Positions 48,245 to 57,076 of a stretch of 64,000 bases of DNA are shown here, one piece after another. The DNA is taken from contig NZ_CP072801.1 in NCBI RefSeq assembly GCF_017901135.1, positions 3,996,501 to 4,060,500 on the forward strand, given 5' to 3'. This DNA is from Thiothrix litoralis (GTDB taxonomy: Bacteria > Pseudomonadota > Gammaproteobacteria > Thiotrichales > Thiotrichaceae). The first letter of the stretch is position 1. Every line of letters starts with the position of its first letter. Made by a program: the position numbers and the translations under genes. The notes beneath the pieces are model-generated. The model had not been told where the DNA came from. It worked only from the letters and a program-made list of their open reading frames with translations, and did no database searches.

Positions 48245-49720
48245 ATGTTGAAGAAATTTATTATCGCATTTGGGCTATGCGTCACTCTCGGAAGCGCTGT
48301 TGCGAAAGATGCAACGCAGTCTGCCCGCTCCGCTCCCCAGCCTGCCGAGCTTACTCTGATTCGCCACGCGCAGACGGCTGATTTGCCCGATGAAATCAAG
48401 ACGCTGATGCAGCAATACAAAATTCCGGCGGATAACTTGAGTGTTTACATCCGCGACCTTAACGCGGATGTGCCGATGGTGGTACATCACGACAAGGTGC
48501 CGCGCAACCCTGCGTCGGTGATGAAGCTGCTGACGACTTGGACGGCACTCAAGTTGCTTGGCCCCAGTTATACTTGGAAAACCGAAGCGTGGACACGCGG
48601 CGAATTCAAGGATGGTGTCCTCAACGGTGATTTAATTCTCAAGGGTTTCGGCGACCCGTTTCTCACCGATGAGGCTTTTTGGCAATTGCTGCACGATTTG
48701 CAACTCAAGGGCTTGAAGGAAATTCGCGGCAATTTGATTGTCGATAATAGCTATTTCAGTCTTCCCGATTACGATCCGGCAGCCTTCGATAACGAGCCAA
48801 CCCGTGTCTACAATGCCCAGCCGTCGGCGTTGATGTTTAACTTTCAGGCGAATCGTTTTCTGTTTGAGGCTGATAAAAGCAATGGCAAGGTGGGGATTAC
48901 GCCGTTCCCACTGATTCCCGGTTTGCAGTTGGAAAACAGCATGACCCTAAGCAAAGGTGGGTGCAGCAAACAGCATTACCGCCCAGACTTTGAGCAGGAA
49001 AGCACGGGTCTCAAAGTGTCAGGCGCTTATTCGGCAGATTGCGGTAAAAACTTTATCCTGCGGGTCATGTCCACGCCAGAACAGCATGTCTTTAATGCTT
49101 TTCAGGATGTCTGGCATTCTCAGGGCGGCGTCTTTAACGGTAAATTGCAAACCGGGCAGGTGCAAGCTAGCGATGTCTTGTTGCATACGCATGAGTCGCG
49201 TACCTTGGGCGAACAAATCCGCTTCGTTAACAAGTGGAGTAATAACGTGATGGCGCGGAATATTTTCCTCACCCTCGGCGCTGAGATGCTGGGAGCGCCC
49301 GCGACGTTGGACAAGAGCCGCATGGCAACCGCCGAACTGTTGCAAAAGTCAGGCATTGAATACACCGGAATGGTGGTGGAAAACGGTTCTGGTTTGTCAC
49401 GTGTTGCCCGTCTGAGCGCCCGTCAGTTGGGGCAGTTGCTGGAAGTGGCGTGGCGTGACCCGTATATGCCGGAGTTTATGGCCTCAATGCCGTTGCTGGG
49501 TGAGGATGGTACGTTGGCGACACGCTTCAAAAATGCTGATTTGCGCGGGCGCAGTCACATGAAAACCGGCACGCTCAACGATGCCACCGCGATTGCCGGG
49601 TATATGATTACCCGCAGTGGTAAGCGTCTGGTGATTGTGTTGCAGCATAATGGTCGGGAAGCGCAAGGGAGCGGACGTCGGTTGCAAGATGCTATTTTGA
49701 CGTGGGCATTCGAGCAATAG
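48245..49720 (+). CDS. dacB: D-alanyl-D-alanine carboxypeptidase/endopeptidase (PBP4 type)
   Basis: The 491-residue protein has a signal peptide (about 1-20) and the S13 penicillin-binding motifs SVMK (S91, K94), SNN in KWSNNVMARN and KTG in HMKTGTLNDA. PBP4 trims and cleaves peptidoglycan crosslinks in the periplasm. The start at 48245 gives a normal signal peptide. It follows trmO by 19 bp. Confidence 0.94.
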   Translation: MLKKFIIAFGLCVTLGSAVAKDATQSARSAPQPAELTLIRHAQTADLPDEIKTLMQQYKIPADNLSVYIRDLNADVPMVVHHDKVPRNPASVMKLLTTWTALKLLGPSYTWKTEAWTRGEFKDGVLNGDLILKGFGDPFLTDEAFWQLLHDLQLKGLKEIRGNLIVDNSYFSLPDYDPAAFDNEPTRVYNAQPSALMFNFQANRFLFEADKSNGKVGITPFPLIPGLQLENSMTLSKGGCSKQHYRPDFEQESTGLKVSGAYSADCGKNFILRVMSTPEQHVFNAFQDVWHSQGGVFNGKLQTGQVQASDVLLHTHESRTLGEQIRFVNKWSNNVMARNIFLTLGAEMLGAPATLDKSRMATAELLQKSGIEYTGMVVENGSGLSRVARLSARQLGQLLEVAWRDPYMPEFMASMPLLGEDGTLATRFKNADLRGRSHMKTGTLNDATAIAGYMITRSGKRLVIVLQHNGREAQGSGRRLQDAILTWAFEQ

Positions 49721-49758
49721 CACCCGCTGAGTGGTGTAACAGTTGAGGGACTGAAGTG

Positions 49759-50385
49759 ATGAATATTCTACTGGCTGATGATCATGCCTTGTTTCGTGAG
49801 GGTATGGCTTTGTTGCTGAATCAGCTCTTTCCACAAGCGACGATCATTCACGCCAATAGTTGGGTAGAGGTTCATCAGGTCATACACCAATATACGCTTA
49901 GTCTGGCTCTGTTGGATTTGTCGATGCCGGGGCAGCAGGCATGGGAGGAAGAGTTAACCGATGTGATGAGTGTTGTTACGGGTGTCGCGTGTATCGTGTC
50001 TGGTAGTAGCTCACAAGAACACATTAAAACAGCCTTTGGCATGGGGGTTAAGGGGTACATCCCTAAAACCATGGCGATGGCGGATATGGTATCGGCCTTA
50101 CAGTGCTTAATGGCTGGCGGTATTTATTTGCCGGATAATGTCTGGCTTCAAACCACGGATCCTGGTGCGTCAACGTCATCTGTACTGACCTGGCGGCAAC
50201 GCGAGTTACTGACGCTGTTGGCAAAAGGTAACAGTAATAAGCAAATGGCAGCATTATTGACGCTGACCGAGGGTACGGTAAAACGTCATTTGCATAATAT
50301 TTTCAGAATTCTTGATGCCAATAATCGCGTGGAAGCGGTGAATATTGCCCGTGAACGCAATTTGCTGCTTAACCTTGGAGCGTGA
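49759..50385 (+). CDS. NarL/LuxR-type response regulator
   Basis: The 208-residue protein has a receiver domain (acidic DD at 7-8, phospho-acceptor D53 in LALLDLSMPG) and a C-terminal LuxR helix-turn-helix (LTWRQRELLTLLAKGNSNKQ ... EGTVKRHLHNIFRIL). GAGGGA lies upstream of the ATG at 49759; a GTG three bases earlier is possible. Its 3' end overlaps the end of the receiver fragment of the split hybrid kinase by 17 bases. Its close relative at 56185 shares the ANSWxEVHxV stretch. Confidence 0.93.
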   Translation: MNILLADDHALFREGMALLLNQLFPQATIIHANSWVEVHQVIHQYTLSLALLDLSMPGQQAWEEELTDVMSVVTGVACIVSGSSSQEHIKTAFGMGVKGYIPKTMAMADMVSALQCLMAGGIYLPDNVWLQTTDPGASTSSVLTWRQRELLTLLAKGNSNKQMAALLTLTEGTVKRHLHNIFRILDANNRVEAVNIARERNLLLNLGA

Positions 50386-50719
50386 AATGCGTATGAATCG
50401 CGTGTTTCAAGGTTTCAATGTGGATCGGTTTATACAAGGTCGGTAATTGGCGCTGTTGCAACTCACGGATAATTACTGGGTTGGTGTTGCCGGTTAAGAT
50501 GAGCGTGGGTACGGGGTGCGGCATGTGTGCGCTAATGGCGCTAATCGCTGTGGTGGCAATGTCGCCCCCTTCTAGTTGGTAGTCTGAAATCAGCATATTC
50601 GGGAGCCAATCGTGTAAGTGCTGTAATGCCTTCTGGGTATTGCTGGCAGTTCTGACGTCTAATCCCCATGCGCTGAGTGCCGCCGATAAGGCTTCGGCAA
50701 CTTCACGGTCATCTTCTAT
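50369..50719 (-). pseudogene. Receiver domain severed from its hybrid histidine kinase
   Basis: It encodes IEDDREVAEALSAALSAWG, the phospho-acceptor Asp in NMLISDYQLEGG and the Lys of TLYKPIHIE. There is no start codon: the frame enters from the TnpB element at 50720. Joining HTLLLS (kinase end at 52066) to IEDDR restores one continuous protein. An accidental start inside the IS (MGRMS) might still give a free receiver. Confidence 0.9.
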
Positions 50720-50736
50720 TGACATCCTCCCCACGG

Positions 50737-51837
50737 CTAAAGCCGGGGGATTCCTCCTGCGAGACGGTAATGTCCTACCGCGAGAATGTTCCGGGCTGCA
50801 TTGACATCTCTGTCAAGTAGTGCCCCACAGTCGGGGCAAGTCCATTCTCTTATTCCAAGTCCTGCTCTACCTTTCGGACTGTTGACAGAAATACTTCCGC
50901 AACACGAACAGGCTTGGGTACTGTACGCTTCGTTGACTTCGAGAAACACGCCTTGCATCGCTTTCGATTTTGCATCAAGTTGTGTTTTCAGCATTGACCA
51001 CCCGGCATCCAATACGGACTTAGCCATATTGGTTTTGACGAGTGCCTTACTGCTGACGTTGCCGACAACGATTAATGAATTTTCACGCACCAGCTTGGTG
51101 GTGAACTTGTGCAGGTGGTCAGCCCTGCGGTTTTTAACCTTGGCGTGGATAGCCTTGACGCGCTTCTTTTTGTTGGCGCGTTGGGCTACCGCCAGTTGCT
51201 GTTCAGCATTGCGGTAGAACTGCTTTGATTCCAGTTTTAAACCGTTGCTACAAGTGGCGGTATCTTTCAGACCAAGATCAATCCCGACTTCACCGCGCCC
51301 TGCGACTTCAACAACGGGCACTTGCACCACGACATTGAAATACCAACGTCCACGGGAATCCTCGGTGAAAGAGCCGGAACGGAAGTCGTACTGCGACAAG
51401 CCGTAGCTATCCCACACTTTGAAAAAGTGCTTGTTGTAGCGAACTTGTCCGTCCTTCCACACGGCTGCACCTGATTTGAAGGGAATCCAGCCCAGTGAAC
51501 GACGGCTACCGCCAGACACACGCCAGCGTAGCTTATCTTTTTTGAACTGTTTGCGAGCTTTAGCGTGTGCCTCCGTTACTTCCTGCACCGTCTGCGAGTG
51601 AATGGTGAAACCGCGTGCCTTCTTGAAAATGGCTTGGCTTTTGGCTAGGTCAAATGCTGTGAAGGTGTTACGAATCCAGCCAACACCCGGAACAGGAACA
51701 TAGCTGTAGTCTGCGGTAGTCGCATTGGCTTCATTCCAAATTTGGTTACACTCGAACGCCCACTGCTTTAGGACAGCAGCGTGCTTGTCCTTGACGCGGA
51801 CTTTGAGTGTTTTCAGGATGGTGGCTTCTGTATTCAT
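50737..51837 (-). CDS. tnpB: TnpB-family protein, family B, with non-canonical RuvC-II
   Basis: The 366-residue protein has RuvC-I VGIDLGLKD with D187, a zinc finger (CSCCG ... CPDCG) and RuvC-III DRDVNAARN. At the RuvC-II position it reads SLIVVGNVSS, where canonical proteins have IEDL; the Glu is absent (G259). Nearby E300 and E303 in FLEVNEAYSTQ are conserved in the decayed copy and could substitute. Its TAG stop lies in the loop of the right-end hairpin. It starts 37 bp from the divergent RHH gene. Confidence 0.9.
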   Translation of the reverse strand: MNTEATILKTLKVRVKDKHAAVLKQWAFECNQIWNEANATTADYSYVPVPGVGWIRNTFTAFDLAKSQAIFKKARGFTIHSQTVQEVTEAHAKARKQFKKDKLRWRVSGGSRRSLGWIPFKSGAAVWKDGQVRYNKHFFKVWDSYGLSQYDFRSGSFTEDSRGRWYFNVVVQVPVVEVAGRGEVGIDLGLKDTATCSNGLKLESKQFYRNAEQQLAVAQRANKKKRVKAIHAKVKNRRADHLHKFTTKLVRENSLIVVGNVSSKALVKTNMAKSVLDAGWSMLKTQLDAKSKAMQGVFLEVNEAYSTQACSCCGSISVNSPKGRAGLGIREWTCPDCGALLDRDVNAARNILAVGHYRLAGGIPRL

Positions 51838-51874
51838 GTGGTATATTCTACACTCAGTTAACTAGGAGAACAAC

Positions 51875-52042
51875 ATGGAAAGCACAAAATACGCATCAGT
51901 CAGGGTGAAAGTTGAAACCTATCGTGACTTGAAAAAAGCCGCGATAGATGAAGGCATTCCATTCACACAGTTGATTGACAAGCTGCTTGCTCTTTACCAA
52001 GAAAGAGAAGTTAGCCAAAGACGCTTATATCCCCATGCCTAA
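51875..52042 (+). CDS. Small ribbon-helix-helix-like protein inside the TnpB element
   Basis: The 55-residue protein starts at an ATG seven bases after AGGAG. It begins MESTKYASVRVKVETYRDLK, followed by a KAAIDEGIPFTQLIDKLLAL helix pair, the strand-helix-helix layout of Arc/CopG proteins. It is divergent from tnpB and occupies the place where IS605 elements carry tnpA. Its TAA stop lies in the loop of the left-end hairpin. It may repress tnpB from the shared 37-bp gap, which is an inference. Confidence 0.75.
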   Translation: MESTKYASVRVKVETYRDLKKAAIDEGIPFTQLIDKLLALYQEREVSQRRLYPHA

Positions 52043-52053
52043 AGGCAGGGGTA

Positions 52054-53496
52054 TTACGCGATTTGTGATAACAGTAAGGTATGCAAGTTTTGCGGTGGTG
52101 ACTGCGCGAGTTGTGTATCGTGAGTGTGTGGGGTCAGTGCTGTGGGCGAGCCTTCTGTCAATCGGATGCGTGCAGGAATATCCAGCATAAAACGGCAACC
52201 GAGGTTCGGCGTAGAGACCAGACGTAGTTCGCAGCCAAGTAAATCGGTCAGGCGTTTGACGATGGATAAACCCAGCCCAACACCTTTAGTGCGATTTCGT
52301 TCAGGGTTATCCAGTTGATAAAAGGCTTCAAAAATACGCTGTTGCTCGTGTTGAGGGATACCTTTGCCGTTATCCCAGATTTCCAGCCGTAAGTCGTTGC
52401 CGTGGCGGCGGATACCCAAGAGAATTTTACCGGGTCGCCCCATGTGTTTGATGGCATTGTCCAACAAGTTACTCAGAATGCGGTTCAGTTGTTCAGGGTC
52501 GGTGAAGAGGTACTGACGGGTTTCTACATAATGTAACTCAATGTCTTGGGTGTCGGCGATGTCGGCATAGCGTTGATAGAGCTGCCGAAACAGTTGGTTA
52601 AGTGCAACGGGTTGCGGTTGGGTTTGGATAGCTCCTGCGTCCAGTTTGGCGACATCCAGCAGGGCTTCCAATAAACTGGCAAGGTTTTTGGAAGATTGGC
52701 TGAGCTTGTTAAGCAGGGTTTGCTGTTTGCTGTCAGTGAGTCGTTCGGCAAGTAGACCTTCAAATAAACGCATCGCTTGCATGGGTTGGCGTAAGTCATG
52801 GCTGGCGGCAGCGAGAATACGGGTTTTTTCTCGGCTGATGGTTTCTACTTGTTGTTTTTCCTTGGATAGCGCATCCAGCAGACGCTGGTTCTCCTCGCGT
52901 TGATACAGTACCTCCATGTAAATTTGGTTCAACTTGAGGCCGTAGACACAGCCGACTATGGCAAAAATGGTAGCAGCCGCTGCAATCCAGTAAAACAAGA
53001 GGCCACCTAACCACAAGGCCATGAGAATGACGGGGATGAGGCACGCGAGAACCCCGGTTATGGTGACTGCTTTGTGTAAAGGCGTGGAGACTACATAGCC
53101 TAGTACGACTGCGCAAATGGTGATGCTCAGGAAAAAAGCACTGGTGATATTTTCAGGCTCAATGAGCACTGCCCAGCCAATGCCCCACGTTGCCCCTGTT
53201 AAAAGGCTCAAGGGTAGTTCCAGACCATATTCCCACATGTGGCGGATAGATTGGTGATTGTGGCGGTAACGCCAATAGAGGAACAGCAGAATGCTGCTCC
53301 AGAACGCTTGAAAGCCTAACCAGACCAATACCTTGGTGGTAAGCTTCGCGTCCAGTGAGATGAGTGCTATTGCCAGTAGTAACGAGGTAATCAGCACGGC
53401 AAGCGCAGAATTGAAGTAATTGCTAATGGCAGCCCGTATCTTTTCATCAAGAAAGTCGGTTGTTGGCCTGGATGGAATATGGGTAAGCTCTGTCAT
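52054..53496 (-). CDS. Histidine kinase part of a hybrid kinase truncated by a TnpB element
   Basis: It has several N-terminal membrane helices (about residues 35-195), a coiled-coil linker and a HisKA domain with AASHDLRQPMQAMRLFEG. The ATPase boxes follow: LLDNAIKH (N), DNGKGIP (G1), GVGLGLSIVKRL (G2). The last codons before the stop come from the IS end; host sequence ends at 52066. The original protein would have 593 residues with the receiver at 50369-50719. The kinase core is whole, so it may still work without its receiver. Confidence 0.9.
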   Translation of the reverse strand: MTELTHIPSRPTTDFLDEKIRAAISNYFNSALAVLITSLLLAIALISLDAKLTTKVLVWLGFQAFWSSILLFLYWRYRHNHQSIRHMWEYGLELPLSLLTGATWGIGWAVLIEPENITSAFFLSITICAVVLGYVVSTPLHKAVTITGVLACLIPVILMALWLGGLLFYWIAAAATIFAIVGCVYGLKLNQIYMEVLYQREENQRLLDALSKEKQQVETISREKTRILAAASHDLRQPMQAMRLFEGLLAERLTDSKQQTLLNKLSQSSKNLASLLEALLDVAKLDAGAIQTQPQPVALNQLFRQLYQRYADIADTQDIELHYVETRQYLFTDPEQLNRILSNLLDNAIKHMGRPGKILLGIRRHGNDLRLEIWDNGKGIPQHEQQRIFEAFYQLDNPERNRTKGVGLGLSIVKRLTDLLGCELRLVSTPNLGCRFMLDIPARIRLTEGSPTALTPHTHDTQLAQSPPQNLHTLLLSQIA

Positions 53497-53538
53497 GTTC
53501 GTATTATCCTGTGCCTGTATGTCTAATGGAAGGCGGTT

Positions 53539-55863
53539 GTGTTGAAGTTGTGGTATTTACTGCTGGTGGGTCTATGGGTGTTGAGCGCCCCGGTGCAAGC
53601 AGGCCAGTCGCCGTTGATATTACCTCTTGACGCGGGACAAATAGCCGTTACGCCTCAGGTGGCCTTGCTTGAGGATGCTACCCACCAGCTTGATTTGGCT
53701 GCGGTGATGGCAGCCGCTGATGCTTTTCGTATAGTTGAGGGAGGGTCTGTGCCGAATCTTGGGCGTACCCGTTCTGCTTGGTGGTTGCACTTTACGGTGA
53801 CGAATCCTTCCGGTGAGCCTTGGTATTTATTACTGGATACCTTGTTGGGGGATGAGTTTACTTTGTACCTGTTTCCTGATGGTGCTGACATCCAGCAGCT
53901 TACAGCGGCAAGTGGGGCACAATATGCCGAGCCGTTGCACGATTTCCCGCGCCGGGCGTGGCAGGTACATTTGCCACCTGCTCAAACGTTTCAGGTGTAC
54001 ATGCGCGTTACCAATGGTGCTTCCATTTTGCGCTTGCCGGTGGCGTTCTTGTCTGCCAATGCGATGCTGGAACGTAGCAATGAGCAGTATTGGTTACTGA
54101 GCAGTTTGTATGTGGCCATGTTGTTGCTGGCGACCTATCAGATGCTAATGTTTGTCAGTTTACGGGAATCCAGCTACCTGTTTTTGTCCATTCATATTGT
54201 GGCGATGTTTGCCACCCTGCACCGTACCAACCCATTATTTCCCGCTTTAGCGTTTTTGAGTGACACCGGGTCGTATTTTTTCACCGCGCCCGTGTTTGTT
54301 GCCATTGCCGCCTTTTTGTTGTTTAGTCGCCAGATTCTGGATTTACCCCAACATTATCCCAGATTGAGCCGCCTTTACCTGTGGGCGGCGGGGATGACTT
54401 TAGCCCTAATTGTGATCGCAGGTGGGATGCCGGATGGGACGGTCATACCCAGTTGGTTAGGCTTGGGTTTGTACTTGCTGGAAATTCCAGTGAGTTTGCT
54501 GCTGGCTTCGCGGGGCAACAAGATTGCGCTCTATTTCGGCGGATTGCACATCATTGCACTGATGACGCAATCCTTGAACTGGTGGCATTTGGCGCTGAAT
54601 GCCCAGTCTTGGGAGCCTTCCCAAGACCTTTACATGGGGCTGATCAGTGTGCAGTTGATTTTCCCCGTGACGTGGCTTCAGGCGATGCGCGTGCGTGTCC
54701 AGCGCGAGCAAATCCAGAAAACGGAAGCAGAACATAAAGCCAAAGACGAGTTTCTGGCGGTGATGAGCCATGAATTGCGTACCCCCTTACACGCGATTGT
54801 GGGCTTGACGGGGTTGTTGCGGATGGATTCGCAAGCCGATAAGCAAAGCGAGTACCTTGAGCGCTTGCATACCGCCGCCCAGCACCAGTTGCATTTGGTG
54901 GGCAATATCCTCGACATGGCGAAAGCTGCCAGTCATACCGTGCAACTGGATAAGCAGCCGTTCCGCTTGGCTATTGCGATCCATGCGGTGACGGGGCTGG
55001 TAATACCGCTCGCCAGACAAAAAGGGCTGGAGTTGTTGGTGCAGGTAAACGGGGTGATTGAGGATGTGACGGTGGTGGGTGACAGGCTGCGTTTGACGCA
55101 GGTGTTGATGAATTTGTTGGGCAATGCCATCAAGTACACCCGCTACGGCTACATTACCTTTGGGGTCACTGTCCAACAATCAGCCAATGGTAGCTTCCAG
55201 ATAGGTTTCGCGGTTACTGATACGGGTATCGGTATCCCGGCTGATAAGCTGGCGTATCTGTTTGAGCCGTTTTCACAAATGGCTGGGCAGGCTTCCCTGC
55301 AACAAGGCGGGGTGGGCTTGGGGCTAGCCATCAGTAAACGTCTGGTGGCGGCAATGGGGGGCGAGCTGAGTGTGAAAAGCCAGCTTGGTGAAGGCAGCAC
55401 GTTTGCTTTTGGCCTGGCATTGGAGGCAGCGGCATTACTGGCTGTGGATGACACAGCGGTGACGCAGCATACCTTGCCGCCGGGCTTACGGGTTTTGTTG
55501 GTAGATGATGCGGAACTTAACCGTTTTGTGGGGGCGGAAATGTTGCACAACATGGGGGTGAATGACGTGGTGCTGACCCCGGATGGGGAGTCTGCCATCT
55601 TGCAACTCCAGCAACAGGATTTTGATGTGGTGCTGCTGGACATCAGTATGCCGGGGATGGATGGCTTTGAGGTAACACGTTGGGTACGTCATCATGGGCA
55701 TAACCCGCAAATGCCGATCATTGCTTTGAGTGCTCATGCGCTGTCACAGGTGCAACAGGAGGGGGAAGCGGCGGGGATGGATGCTTTCTTGCCCAAACCG
55801 TTTGAATATGCCGGTTTGGTGGAGGTGATTCAACAGGTGCTGTCAGCCGGGCGCAGTGCTTAA
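53539..55863 (+). CDS. Hybrid sensor histidine kinase with 7TMR-DISM sensor
   Basis: The 774-residue protein starts with GTG (AAGG site upstream) and a signal peptide. A periplasmic 7TMR-DISM extracellular domain (about 30-180) is followed by seven hydrophobic helices (about 190-395), HisKA with MSHELRTPLHAIVG (His near 411), an ATPase domain (LLGNAIKYT, DTGIGIP, GVGLGLAISKRL) and a C-terminal receiver (LVDDAELNRF, Asp near 701 in VVLLDISMPGMDG, LPKPF). It is divergent from the other kinase. Phosphate would pass to an HPt protein, encoded next door. The ligand is unknown. Confidence 0.93.
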   Translation: MLKLWYLLLVGLWVLSAPVQAGQSPLILPLDAGQIAVTPQVALLEDATHQLDLAAVMAAADAFRIVEGGSVPNLGRTRSAWWLHFTVTNPSGEPWYLLLDTLLGDEFTLYLFPDGADIQQLTAASGAQYAEPLHDFPRRAWQVHLPPAQTFQVYMRVTNGASILRLPVAFLSANAMLERSNEQYWLLSSLYVAMLLLATYQMLMFVSLRESSYLFLSIHIVAMFATLHRTNPLFPALAFLSDTGSYFFTAPVFVAIAAFLLFSRQILDLPQHYPRLSRLYLWAAGMTLALIVIAGGMPDGTVIPSWLGLGLYLLEIPVSLLLASRGNKIALYFGGLHIIALMTQSLNWWHLALNAQSWEPSQDLYMGLISVQLIFPVTWLQAMRVRVQREQIQKTEAEHKAKDEFLAVMSHELRTPLHAIVGLTGLLRMDSQADKQSEYLERLHTAAQHQLHLVGNILDMAKAASHTVQLDKQPFRLAIAIHAVTGLVIPLARQKGLELLVQVNGVIEDVTVVGDRLRLTQVLMNLLGNAIKYTRYGYITFGVTVQQSANGSFQIGFAVTDTGIGIPADKLAYLFEPFSQMAGQASLQQGGVGLGLAISKRLVAAMGGELSVKSQLGEGSTFAFGLALEAAALLAVDDTAVTQHTLPPGLRVLLVDDAELNRFVGAEMLHNMGVNDVVLTPDGESAILQLQQQDFDVVLLDISMPGMDGFEVTRWVRHHGHNPQMPIIALSAHALSQVQQEGEAAGMDAFLPKPFEYAGLVEVIQQVLSAGRSA

Positions 55864-56178
55864 GGCGGAGAGTGCCGCCAACTGTTCTTGATACGTGTGG
55901 TGCAGGGTTTGCCTGAAAGGCTCAGTTCTGGAGCTTGGGGTGTCTGCTTGTATTTGCAGTAGCAGGGGAAGCAGCGCGTCCAGCCCCAGTAATTTGATCA
56001 TGGATAATAGTTTGTGTGCTTGTTGGGAGGCTTCTGCCCATTGCTGGTGTTGCAGGTGTGCTTCCAGCATGGCGTAGTCCTTACTCAATTCTGGTAGTGC
56101 TTTGCGCAGGAAGAGGGTTAGTTGCTGCTGGCTTAGTTTGTTGCTTAAGGGCATGAGGGGTGGGTGGGTATTATGCAT
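55843..56178 (-). CDS. Histidine phosphotransfer (HPt) protein
   Basis: The 111-residue helical protein has the HPt motif around H55 (ASQQAHKLLSMIKLLGLDAL). It shuttles phosphate between a hybrid kinase receiver and a response regulator. It overlaps the end of the convergent hybrid-kinase gene by 21 bases and lies six bases after the start-side neighbour's stop, the response regulator gene. The ATG at 56154 is an alternative start. Confidence 0.85.
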   Translation of the reverse strand: MHNTHPPLMPLSNKLSQQQLTLFLRKALPELSKDYAMLEAHLQHQQWAEASQQAHKLLSMIKLLGLDALLPLLLQIQADTPSSRTEPFRQTLHHTYQEQLAALSALSTAPG

Positions 56179-56184
56179 GACTTT

Positions 56185-56799
56185 TTAGGCGATTAGCCCG
56201 CGTTGACGGGCGTGTTTAATGGCTTCGACCCGGTTGCTGACGGCCAATATCTGAAAAATATTGTAGACATGGCGTTTTACCGTGCCTTCAGTCAGCTCAA
56301 GCATGGCAGCAATTTGTTTATTGCTGTGGCCTTGCGCCAGCAGCCGAATGATGGCGCACTGGCGTTGGGTCAGTACTGCTTTATCGTAGTCGTTTGCGGT
56401 GGGTGTTTCCCAGATCTGGTTAGGCAAGTAGGTTTTCCCCGACAGGATCAGGGCGATGGCATATTGCAGTTCTTCGGTATCTACCAGTTTGGGAATGTAG
56501 CCTTTGATACCGAGCTGGAAGGCTGACTGGATCACTTCTGGTGCGGTGGTGGCCGACAGGATGCACAAGGGCAATGCCGGGAATTGTTGCGATACTTGTC
56601 GAATTTCATCAGGCCAAGGCATTTGACCGGGCATATTGAGATCGACCAGCGCTAATGCGATGGTATTTCTTGCCAAGACACGGTGGACTTCATACCAGCT
56701 ATTGGCTTGATACCATTCAATGTGAGGAAATTGATTCCTCATCAGCAGCATCAAGCCTTCCCGAAACATGGCGTGGTCATCTGCCAGTAACACTTTCAT
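56185..56799 (-). CDS. NarL/LuxR-type response regulator
   Basis: The 204-residue protein has a receiver (DDHAMFREG, D53 in LALVDLNMPGQ) and LuxR helix-turn-helix (LTQRQCAIIRLLAQGHSNKQ ... EGTVKRHVYNIFQIL). It is closely related to the regulator at 49759, so both ends of the cluster carry duplicated outputs. It is transcribed together with the HPt gene. Confidence 0.93.
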   Translation of the reverse strand: MKVLLADDHAMFREGLMLLMRNQFPHIEWYQANSWYEVHRVLARNTIALALVDLNMPGQMPWPDEIRQVSQQFPALPLCILSATTAPEVIQSAFQLGIKGYIPKLVDTEELQYAIALILSGKTYLPNQIWETPTANDYDKAVLTQRQCAIIRLLAQGHSNKQIAAMLELTEGTVKRHVYNIFQILAVSNRVEAIKHARQRGLIA

Positions 56800-56920
56800 A
56801 AAACAGCCTCGAAACTGGTGATCTTGGGGTGAGTATTGTTAATCATATCATGTGGATGCTGTGAGTTAAGTATTTTGTTTTCCGATGAGGTGAGATTCCA
56901 ATACGTGAGTTTCTTGTTTA

Positions 56921-57053
56921 TGTGCAAAATTTACTCTGCACTCATGTGTGTCTAAAGTTGTATTTTTACAACTTTAGATGTATTTCATGTGTCTTTGGTT
57001 GAATTGCTGAAGCGCATATGAATGGTTAATCTTTACATGTAGAAATTAATCAC
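56921..57053 (+). promoter_or_regulatory. Duplicated 133-bp upstream region with palindrome (copy 1)
   Basis: The region aligns gap-free over 133 bp with 63458-63590. It holds a perfect 12-bp palindrome (56951-56962 with 56967-56978, TCTAAAGTTGTA) around a 4-base loop, then the shared ATATGAATGGTTAAT and AGAAATTAATCAC blocks. It ends 24 bases before the double-cystatin gene. It is probably a shared operator, promoter or RNA leader. Confidence 0.75.
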
Positions 57054-57076
57054 CTGCAACTGTTTGGAGAGCGGAG

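Larger units (their letters stand above)
50720..52065 (-). mobile_element. TnpB element with a divergent RHH-like gene (copy 3, family B, 1346 bp)
   Basis: On its own strand the left flank is TTATCA. The left-end hairpin (about 52031-52051) is CCCCTGCC, TTTA, GGCA, bulged T, GGGG. The right-end hairpin (about 50731-50752) is CCCCCGGC, TTTA, GCCG, bulged T, GGGG. The bulged T sits at the same place in both, as in ends known to be recognised by HUH transposases. Excision restores the kinase frame without target duplication, typical of IS200/IS605. It carries tnpB and a small RHH-like gene but no TnpA. Confidence 0.9.
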
